NCBI GenBank assembly: GCA_028717505.1
Contig: JAQUNQ010000062.1
Location: 1 to 6,432, forward strand
Source: Candidatus Peribacteraceae bacterium
GTDB lineage: Bacteria; Patescibacteriota; Gracilibacteria; Peribacterales; Peribacteraceae
Length of the DNA stretch: 6,432 bases
Direction of reading: 5' to 3'
Below, piece after piece: positions 1 through 3,519 of this stretch. Each line of letters begins with the position of its first letter. The first letter of the stretch is position 1. A program made the position numbers and the translations under genes. The notes under the pieces were generated by a model. The model searched no databases, was not told the origin of the DNA, and saw only the letters and a list, made by a program, of their open reading frames with translations.

Positions 1-144
1 GGAACCTGGGCGCAGGAAATGACGCAGTACATGAAGGGGAAGGGAAAGGAATTGAAGAAGCTCTACTTCTCCTACACCACCTGCCCCAAGTGCGCGAAGG
101 CGTATGGTAAAAATTACGTCGTGCTCTTCGCGCAGGTGAACTGA
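1..144 (+). CDS. C-terminal fragment of conserved hypothetical protein with CPKC motif
   Basis: Frame 1 is open from the left edge to a TGA at 142-144, giving the last 47 residues of a protein that starts outside the window. The fragment is rich in Lys (MKGKGKELKKLYF) and ends in a Tyr/Phe-rich segment with a Cys-Pro-Lys-Cys pair, followed by KAYGKNYVVLFAQVN. The two Cys spaced as CxxC could be a half zinc knuckle or a redox pair, but one pair alone does not decide this. C-termini of the style YTTCPKCAKxYGKNYVV are familiar to me from small CPR/Patescibacteria proteins of unknown function; this is recollection, not a search. The gene converges on the Lys-rich minus-strand gene with an 18-nt gap and no strong terminator between them. 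Function unknown. Confidence 0.7.
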   Translation, partial: GTWAQEMTQYMKGKGKELKKLYFSYTTCPKCAKAYGKNYVVLFAQVN

Positions 145-162
145 GGAAGAAAAAGTTAACGG

Positions 163-489
163 TTACTTCGCGCCTCCTTCTTTCTTTTCCGGCGCCTCTT
201 TCTTCTTGAAGACCTTCTTCTTCAAATCCTCCAGACGTTTCCTTCCCTCTTCCATCATCGTACTGCCTTTCTTCCTCCCCTGCTCCAAGAGCTTGCCACC
301 GTGGTCTCTCACTTCATCTGCCAGTTCCTTCCTGGCCGGCGCAGACTTTTTCCATGCTTCTTTCGTGTGCTTGCCGGCTTCCCTCAGCCCCGCCTTCCCT
401 TCATCGATGGCGGGCTTGAGCTTGTCCTTGAGTTTCTTCAAATGATCACGGAAGGTGGGCTCTTTCTTCGGTGACTCGGGTCCGACCAT
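163..489 (-). CDS. Lys/Glu-rich LEA-like helical protein
   Basis: This encodes 108 residues starting MVGPESPKKEPTF and ending EKKEGGAK, with stop TAA at 163-165. The protein is almost entirely charged and strongly helix-forming, has no Cys, and has no signal peptide or membrane span. Residues 67-77 (LLEQGRKKGST) and 78-88 (MMEEGRKRLED) are back-to-back 11-residue units, and residues 27-37 (AIDEGKAGLRE) fit the same pattern. That periodicity is typical of LEA group 3 and apolipoprotein-like amphipathic helices. Such proteins are known as stress or desiccation protectants, or as nucleic-acid or membrane-surface binders; which applies here is open. The frame stays open to an ATG at 603, but that longer version would cross a terminator-like hairpin and add a Phe/Pro-rich, non-matching N-terminus. 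A TATACT -10 at 520-515 also favours the ATG at 489. No Shine-Dalgarno is visible. Confidence 0.6.
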   Translation of the reverse strand: MVGPESPKKEPTFRDHLKKLKDKLKPAIDEGKAGLREAGKHTKEAWKKSAPARKELADEVRDHGGKLLEQGRKKGSTMMEEGRKRLEDLKKKVFKKKEAPEKKEGGAK

Positions 490-514
490 GGAGAGGGGGG
501 GAGGGAACATCTGC

Positions 515-520
515 AGTATA
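515..520 (-). promoter_or_regulatory. Candidate -10 box for the LEA-like gene
   Basis: On the minus strand TATACT lies at 520-515, 25 nt upstream of the ATG at 489, preceded by GTG. No good -35 is visible at 16-18 nt. A start near 508 would give a leader of about 19 nt. This is a single-element match, so it is weak evidence. Confidence 0.3.
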
Positions 521-527
521 CACTCCG

Positions 528-568
528 AAAAAAACGGAAAGAGCCCTCGCCGGAAAGCAGAGGAGGGC
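528..568 (-). terminator. Intrinsic terminator-like hairpin with T7 tract
   Basis: Read on the minus strand, GCCCTC (568-563) and GAGGGC (548-543) form a perfect 6-bp stem with a 14-nt loop. This is followed by TCTTTCCG and then seven T (534-528). The 8-nt gap between stem and T7 is longer than ideal but pyrimidine-rich. It lies downstream of the sufD-like gene and upstream of the LEA-like start, so it may end the sufD transcript or act as an attenuator ahead of the next gene. Confidence 0.45.
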
Positions 569-603
569 ACTTGTATTCCTGTGAAAAGGAGGTAAAGTAT
601 CAT

Positions 604-655
604 TTACATCGGCGGCTGCCTCAAAGCCCCGGAAACGAGGCGACCAGCCGATAAC
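604..655 (-). other. Structured RNA element, long interrupted stem
   Basis: The intergenic stretch after the sufD-like gene folds well. Plus ATCGGC (608-613) pairs with GCCGAT (647-652), and GCCTC (618-622) pairs with GAGGC (637-641), separated by a small internal loop (614-617 against 642-646). CGGCT (613-617) and AGCCG (646-650) offer an alternative register for the outer part. On the minus strand TTA and TAA extend the outer helix with one bulged G. The apical loop is 14 nt. I recognise no known riboswitch or ribozyme consensus in it. It could be the 3' UTR of the sufD-like gene or a leader of the LEA-like gene. Confidence 0.4.
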
Positions 656-710
656 GCCCGCTGAAAGGACGGGCACCCTTCCGGTCTGCGCTCCCTCGCA
701 GGCCGGTTTT
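656..710. terminator. Two hairpins at the 3' end of the sufD-like gene
   Basis: GCCCG (656-660) pairs with CGGGC (670-674) around a 9-nt loop. CCGGTCTGCG (681-690) pairs over 10 bp with CGCAGGCCGG (697-706) around a 6-nt loop, using one U-G wobble in plus-strand RNA; in minus-strand RNA that position is a C-A mismatch. Plus-strand TTTT follows directly (707-710) and overlaps the TAA of the sufD-like gene. The second hairpin therefore looks like a weak terminator for plus-strand transcription, and on the minus strand simply a 3'-end stem. Which strand it serves is undecided. Confidence 0.4.
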
Positions 711-1389
711 AAAGTGGGGAGAGCTCTCCGAGGAACCCCTCGACATACATCCTGCGCGCTTCCCGCGCCGGGATCCCGCGCGACGCGAGGTAGAAGAGAT
801 CCTCGGGGGAGATCTTCGAGATCGTCGCACGGTGCCCCGCCTTCACCTCGTTGGTCGCAATGGAGAGCTCCGGCACGGCATCGGTTTTCGCCGTGGGATC
901 GAGGAGGAGCACCTGCTCCGTGAGGTGCGTTTCCGTCCCCTTCGCCCCGCGGGCCACTTCAACCTTCCCGCGGAGAAGAGTGATCGCATGTTCTTCCACC
1001 GCAGCACGGAGCTCCGTCTCGCCGCTCCCGCGCGGCGCGGCGAAGAGTACGTGCGCGGAGAGCTCCTGCGTCTCCCGCTTCTTCGCATGTGCCGCCCAAC
1101 GCACCTCCGCATGGCCCGCCGCCCCCGTCACGCGGATGGCGAGGGACTGCTGCACATTCCCCTCCGTGAGATTCTGCCACTGGAGCCGCGCACGCGCGGC
1201 GACGGTACACGTCTGCACGAGTGTGGAAGATGTGCGACTGCCGGAATGCACGCGGAGGGAGAGCTCCGCCCCGCGCTCCAGCATGACGGTGAGTGCGTGC
1301 GTGCAGACTTTGCGGAGATCGAGCAAGACGGAGGCGCGCGCACCCGCGCGGACGACGACCACGAGCCGCCGCTCCCGCACGCCCGGCAC
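709..1389 (-). CDS. sufD: SufD-like Fe-S cluster assembly protein (short form)
   Basis: The product is a SufB/SufD-family beta-helix protein; SufD partners SufB and the ATPase SufC as a scaffold for Fe-S cluster building in the cytosol. The family C-terminus is clear: residues 171-223 read AVPELSIATNEVKAGHRATI, then SKISPEDLFYLASRGI, then an ARRMYVEGFL helix. This parallels the end of the SufB encoded nearby. His186 sits in the GHRAT position that corresponds to the functionally important His of E. coli SufD; that alignment is mine, by eye. From the GTG at 1387-1389 the protein has 226 residues, far shorter than the usual 350-450, so the N-terminal helical domain is missing. The GTG is the only ATG/GTG/TTG in the frame, which is open to 1521, and the codons up to about 1464 look coding (RRIVLSRGEAGEQPITL). 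The true start is probably further upstream, at a non-standard codon such as ATT at 1470 or CTG at 1464. No sufC adjoins. It could instead be called a generic SufBD-domain protein. Confidence 0.8.
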   Translation of the reverse strand: MPGVRERRLVVVVRAGARASVLLDLRKVCTHALTVMLERGAELSLRVHSGSRTSSTLVQTCTVAARARLQWQNLTEGNVQQSLAIRVTGAAGHAEVRWAAHAKKRETQELSAHVLFAAPRGSGETELRAAVEEHAITLLRGKVEVARGAKGTETHLTEQVLLLDPTAKTDAVPELSIATNEVKAGHRATISKISPEDLFYLASRGIPAREARRMYVEGFLGELSPL

Positions 1390-1485
1390 GAGGGTGATCG
1401 GCTGTTCTCCCGCCTCTCCTCGGGAGAGGACGATGCGCCGGGAAGGGGCTTTGGAGGGGCTCAGAGAAATACTTGCAAAGAAATA

Positions 1486-1498
1486 AATATAGTATAGA
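1486..1498. promoter_or_regulatory. Overlapping divergent -10 boxes
   Basis: The only AT-rich spot between the sufD-like gene and the plus-strand gene at 1527 holds TATACT on the minus strand (1496-1491), overlapped by TATATT (1491-1486), and TATAGT on the plus strand (1488-1493). Neither direction has a clear -35. If used, the minus transcript would start near 1484, about 14 nt before the ATT at 1470; the plus transcript would start near 1500, about 27 nt before its ATG. Confidence 0.35.
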
Positions 1499-1526
1499 TT
1501 ACCATCGTTTCCTTCCCCAGCTTAGC

Positions 1527-1892
1527 ATGGTCGCAGAGAACCGAGAGTCGTTCACGGGTGATGAAGACACTGTTCGCGGTACCCTCACCGGATCGCCGAA
1601 TGGCGAGATGCCGGAATGGAGTGGGCGCGGCACCATGCCTCCGATCGATGATGTACACAAGGCACTCGCTGATGCGCAGGCCGCTCTCGACCAGCTGTAC
1701 CCCCAAGATGGAGATGCCACCGCGAGGTACCGCGCGGAAGGACTGCAAGCCAAACTCGACGAGTTTGCCCAGGAAGCGCAGAGAGCTGATGAGGCATCAA
1801 GGCATGCCGAGCTCCTCCTCATGGCAGTCCGGATCCGAACCTTCATGGAAGAACTTCGTCTGCCGGACGTCCTCGTGGAGTCTGCCGCCTGA
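1527..1892 (+). CDS. Small hypothetical helical protein
   Basis: I do not recognise this 121-residue protein. Residues 1-40 are polar and probably disordered (MVAENRESFTGDEDTVRG). Residues 41-92 form an Ala/Glu/Gln-rich amphipathic helical stretch (DDVHKALADAQAALDQL, then AEGLQAKLDEFAQEAQRADE), and residues 93-112 are a more hydrophobic helix (AELLLMAVRIRTFMEEL). There is no signal peptide, membrane span, Cys or catalytic motif. The ATG at 1527 is preferred over an in-frame TTG at 1473, because the TTG version would read through the AT-rich promoter-like region and add an unlike N-terminus. No Shine-Dalgarno precedes it. It is the only plus-strand gene among the minus-strand block, diverges from the sufD-like gene, and its TGA ends 2 nt before the stop of the converging gene. 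Confidence 0.6.
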   Translation: MVAENRESFTGDEDTVRGTLTGSPNGEMPEWSGRGTMPPIDDVHKALADAQAALDQLYPQDGDATARYRAEGLQAKLDEFAQEAQRADEASRHAELLLMAVRIRTFMEELRLPDVLVESAA

Positions 1893-1894
1893 GT

Positions 1895-2578
1895 CTATTT
1901 CTTCTTGTCCTGCTCGACGGGGGGAAGCCCTTCTTCCCGAATTTTCGCAAGCTCCGCTTCGAGCGTGCGGATCCGTTCCTCCTGCTGCGCTTTGAGCGTG
2001 CCCGTGGTGGTGAGCGCCTCGCGGAGCATCTTCGCGATCTCCACCTGTGCAGGATCACTCGCAGGGTCCGCGATGAATTTATCGAGGCTGGCAATGCGCT
2101 GCTGCACGTCCTCTTCCGAGACTTCCTGCTCCTGTACCGCGGGGATGTCGTCTCCCAGATGGAAAGTCTGCGGGGGGAGCCCCTCCGCGGAGAGCGCGAT
2201 GCCCGCCCCCACGTACGGCCCCCGTGCGCTGATCACCACATACTGTTCGCCATTGAGCGTGTGCCGCGCGATCTCAAAGTTCTCATCGTATGGCATGTGC
2301 AGCAGATTGGGCTCGATGACGAACGAAGCCTGCGCATGTTCCGCGTGGTAGGCAAAGGTGATCGCACGTCCGGGATCCTTCAGGAGGTACTGGTGCCAAC
2401 CGTCATTGAGCTGGTGGCTCATCTCCCACCGCTCCTCTCGCTGCCTCTCCTTCTGCTCGCGCATGCGGTCGACCTCCTGCTGGAGTTCCGTGAGATCCTC
2501 CTGCGTCTGCGGGATGCACTCTTGCGTGCGCCGCTCCTGAAATCTGTTGCGCAGGCGCTCGAACGGGCGGAATCTCAT
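1895..2578 (-). CDS. Hypothetical protein with coiled-coil termini
   Basis: This encodes 227 residues from ATG 2578, starting MRFRPFERLRNRFQERRTQE; I do not recognise a family. Residues 22-56 are a highly charged coiled coil (LTELQQEVDRMREQKERQRE). Residues 57-140 look like a compact alpha/beta domain with several aromatic residues (GWHQYLLKDPGRAITFAYHA at 60-79, NGEQYVVISARGPYVGAGIA at 109-128). Residues 146-227 are again helical and Glu/Gln/Lys-rich, ending VEQDKKK. There is no signal peptide or membrane helix, so it is probably cytosolic. The frame is open to 2686, but the added stretch lies in the terminator hairpins and the AT-rich promoter region, so the ATG at 2578 is chosen. No Shine-Dalgarno precedes it; a promoter sits within 20 nt. 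The TAG stop is 2 nt from the converging plus-strand gene, so the two 3' ends nearly touch. Confidence 0.75.
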   Translation of the reverse strand: MRFRPFERLRNRFQERRTQECIPQTQEDLTELQQEVDRMREQKERQREERWEMSHQLNDGWHQYLLKDPGRAITFAYHAEHAQASFVIEPNLLHMPYDENFEIARHTLNGEQYVVISARGPYVGAGIALSAEGLPPQTFHLGDDIPAVQEQEVSEEDVQQRIASLDKFIADPASDPAQVEIAKMLREALTTTGTLKAQQEERIRTLEAELAKIREEGLPPVEQDKKK

Positions 2579-2591
2579 GGGTTTGTTGTTT

Positions 2592-2602
2592 CTTATATTG
2601 TA
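2592..2602 (-). promoter_or_regulatory. Promoter of the coiled-coil hypothetical gene
   Basis: On the minus strand TACAAT (2602-2597) overlaps TATAAG (2597-2592), both good -10 boxes. For TATAAG, TTTATC at 2620-2615 is a partial -35 match at 17-nt spacing. Transcription would begin about 6-12 nt before the ATG at 2578, giving a very short leader without a Shine-Dalgarno. The element directly follows the terminator hairpin at 2623-2656. Confidence 0.5.
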
Positions 2603-2622
2603 CAACTTTTTACAGATAAAAT

Positions 2623-2656
2623 CTAGGTGCCGGTCGCGTCTTGCGCCAGCACCTAG
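2623..2656 (-). terminator. Hairpin terminator after the exported coiled-coil gene
   Basis: CTAGGTGC (2623-2630) and GCACCTAG (2649-2656) are a perfect 8-bp inverted repeat. The stem continues inward past one mismatch with GG/CC and CGC/GCG around a single bulged T, leaving a 5-nt loop. On the minus strand the stem is followed by ATTTTATCT, a short T-rich tail. It lies about 50 nt after the stop at 2709, and a promoter for the next gene begins right behind it. The tail is modest, so termination efficiency is uncertain. Confidence 0.6.
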
Positions 2657-2658
2657 GG

Positions 2659-2709
2659 GGTAGATCACGACGTGGCGGGGAGCCACGTGCTGTTGGTTCG
2701 CAATCTACC
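2659..2709 (-). other. Nested inverted repeat overlapping a stop codon
   Basis: GGTAGAT (2659-2665) pairs with ATCTACC (2703-2709), whose last base belongs to the TAG stop of the gene at 2709-3302. Inside it, ACGTGGC (2670-2676) pairs with GCCACGT (2682-2688) around the 5-nt loop gggga. The right side between the stems has an unpaired stretch of 14 nt. Together with the next hairpin it makes a compact double structure at the mRNA 3' end. Confidence 0.5.
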
Positions 2710-3302
2710 TATTTCTTCTTCGCCAGCTTTTCCTTCCAGCTGGCATATTCATCGATTTTCTCGAGAATCCGCGGGATCTCATCACGAGCGGCAACAGGCT
2801 TGGACCCATTGAACCAGACGTGATGCCATCCATCGAACTCTCCATTGGCCGGTCCATCCCGCTGGCAGCCATCGGTGACCGACTTCCACTCCCATGAACG
2901 ATCGGGGAGGAAGACAACCACTTGGGGCGGCGCATAAGGATTGCCGGGGTCGGGACGGAAGAGGAATTTCCCCCGCGTCGTGTTGAAGGCGATACATTCC
3001 GCCTCCTGCCACGATTTCTCGGTAGCCGCCTTCTTCCCGTCGGCTTCCTTCTTGCCCGCTTCCGCGAGCGCGAGGAGACGATCGGTCTTTGCCATGAGTG
3101 AAATTTGGAACTTTTTGATCTCACTCACGTCCCGCTTCATTTGAGCCACGTCGCGCTCGAGCCTCGTGAGGCGCAGCGCATTCGACTCGGGTGAAACGGG
3201 TGCCGCCTTGGGCAATGGCAAGACCTTTTTCTTCACTGGCTCCCCCGCAAAACAGGTGGCTGCAAGCAGCCACAGAATCCCCAACGCAACTTTGCAACGC
3301 AT
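2709..3302 (-). CDS. Exported coiled-coil protein of unknown function
   Basis: The product has 197 residues. Residues 1-19 are a signal peptide: Arg/Lys, then the hydrophobic VALGILWLLAATCFA, with signal peptidase I cleavage likely after CFA. A Cys at 17 is preceded by AAT, a poor lipobox, so a lipoprotein is less likely. Residues 23-40 are a Pro/Lys-rich linker. Residues 41-98 form a coiled coil (LTRLERDVAQMKRDVSEIKK, then LALAEAGKKEADGKK). Residues 99-168 form a small Trp- and Phe-rich domain (SWEWK, GWHHVWFNG) with two Cys at 103 and 146 that could form a disulfide outside the cytosol. The tail is lysine-rich (EKLAKKK). I recognise no family. The ATG has a good Shine-Dalgarno and a near-consensus promoter, unlike its neighbours, and a roughly 110-nt structured leader. 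It lies about 220 nt after sufB on the same strand but appears to be transcribed separately. Confidence 0.85.
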   Translation of the reverse strand: MRCKVALGILWLLAATCFAGEPVKKKVLPLPKAAPVSPESNALRLTRLERDVAQMKRDVSEIKKFQISLMAKTDRLLALAEAGKKEADGKKAATEKSWQEAECIAFNTTRGKFLFRPDPGNPYAPPQVVVFLPDRSWEWKSVTDGCQRDGPANGEFDGWHHVWFNGSKPVAARDEIPRILEKIDEYASWKEKLAKKK

Positions 3303-3307
3303 GGTTG

Positions 3308-3312
3308 ACCTC
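3308..3312 (-). promoter_or_regulatory. Shine-Dalgarno of the exported protein gene
   Basis: GAGGT on the minus strand lies 5 nt before the ATG at 3302 and is complementary to the usual anti-Shine-Dalgarno. It is the only clear ribosome binding site I see among the genes whose starts lie in this window, and it fixes this start. Confidence 0.7.
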
Positions 3313-3331
3313 GTTCTTGAAACTTGATTGA

Positions 3332-3402
3332 ACCCCCAACAGCTCTCTCTTCCTTCGCAAAGGGCGAGGAAGCTTCTGGGGGTGTGCGGTGCTGCGAAGG
3401 AA
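3332..3402 (-). ncRNA. Possible pseudoknot in the 5' leader
   Basis: Two perfect inverted repeats interleave in the leader of the exported-protein gene. TTCCTTCGC (plus 3350-3358) pairs with GCGAAGGAA (3394-3402), 9 bp. ACCCCCA (3332-3338) pairs with TGGGGGT (3377-3383), 7 bp. The order is arm A, arm B, arm A', arm B', so if both form together the RNA is an H-type pseudoknot with connecting loops of about 10, 18 and 11 nt. It ends about 20 nt before the Shine-Dalgarno, a position suited to control of translation. I match it to no known riboswitch class. The ligand, if any, is unknown. Confidence 0.45.
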
Positions 3403-3418
3403 CAGGAGAAAGTTGCTC

Positions 3419-3446
3419 ATTGTAAAGAAATATAGAGAATTGTCAA
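3419..3446 (-). promoter_or_regulatory. Strong sigma70-type promoter
   Basis: On the minus strand TTGACA (3446-3441), a perfect -35, is followed after 16 nt by TACAAT (3424-3419), a 5/6 match to the -10. Transcription should start near 3412 and run about 110 nt before the ATG at 3302. It drives the exported coiled-coil protein and is the best promoter in the window. Confidence 0.75.
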
Positions 3447-3464
3447 TTCTCCAAGAGATTCTTG
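3435..3464. promoter_or_regulatory. Adjacent dyads over the -35 (operator or weak terminator)
   Basis: GAGAATT-GTC-AATTCTC (3435-3451) is a perfect 7-bp dyad with a 3-nt centre that contains the -35 box. Directly next to it, CAAGA-GAT-TCTTG (3452-3464) is a perfect 5-bp dyad with the same 3-nt centre. The centres are 15 bp apart. The position suits a repressor operator. In minus-strand RNA coming from sufB the first dyad is also a stem followed by TATATTTCTTT, so a weak intrinsic terminator for sufB is the competing reading. Confidence 0.45.
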
Positions 3465-3480
3465 AAATATTCGTCTTTTT

Positions 3481-3515
3481 GGCGATTCGACGGAATCACC
3501 GCTGTTCATAACAGC
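3481..3515 (-). other. Two hairpins downstream of sufB
   Basis: GCTGTT (3501-3506) and AACAGC (3510-3515) form a 6-bp stem with a 3-nt loop, 4 nt after the sufB stop. GGCGATTC (3481-3488) and GAATCACC (3493-3500) form an 8-bp stem with a 4-nt loop. One of its pairs is a G-U wobble in minus-strand RNA but a mismatch in plus-strand RNA, which favours a role in the sufB transcript. No T tract follows (AAAAAGACG instead), so these are more likely 3'-end stabilisers than terminators. Confidence 0.4.
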
Positions 3516-3519
3516 ATTC

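Noticed and set aside
490..603. N-terminal extension of the LEA-like protein to the ATG at 603
   Set aside because: It would translate through a terminator-like hairpin with a T7 tract, and the added residues are hydrophobic and Pro-rich, unlike the rest of the protein.
604..706. Known riboswitch or ribozyme classes (c-di-GMP, fluoride, cobalamin, SAH, hammerhead, HDV-like)
   Set aside because: I compared remembered consensus motifs on both strands and found no convincing core match; only the stems themselves are supported.
832..1497. Two overlapping plus-strand open frames of 211-221 residues
   Set aside because: Both are antisense to the SufD-like gene and show Arg/Ser/Pro-rich shadow composition. 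The minus frame carries the family C-terminal motif.
1461..1505. Short frame beginning with ATG at 1505 on the minus strand (MVIYTIFISLQVFL) as a frameshifted start of sufD
   Set aside because: It stops after 14 codons in a different frame, its residues come from AT-rich promoter DNA, and no slippery site links it to the SufD frame.
2159..2626. 155-residue plus-strand open frame
   Set aside because: It is antisense to the coiled-coil hypothetical gene and its Leu-rich end runs into the promoter and terminator region of the minus strand. The minus frame has coherent coiled-coil periodicity and a proper promoter.
3121..3420. 99-residue minus-strand open frame starting in the leader at 3420
   Set aside because: Its ATG overlaps the -10 box, upstream of the expected transcription start, and it overlaps the N-terminal half of the exported protein in another frame.
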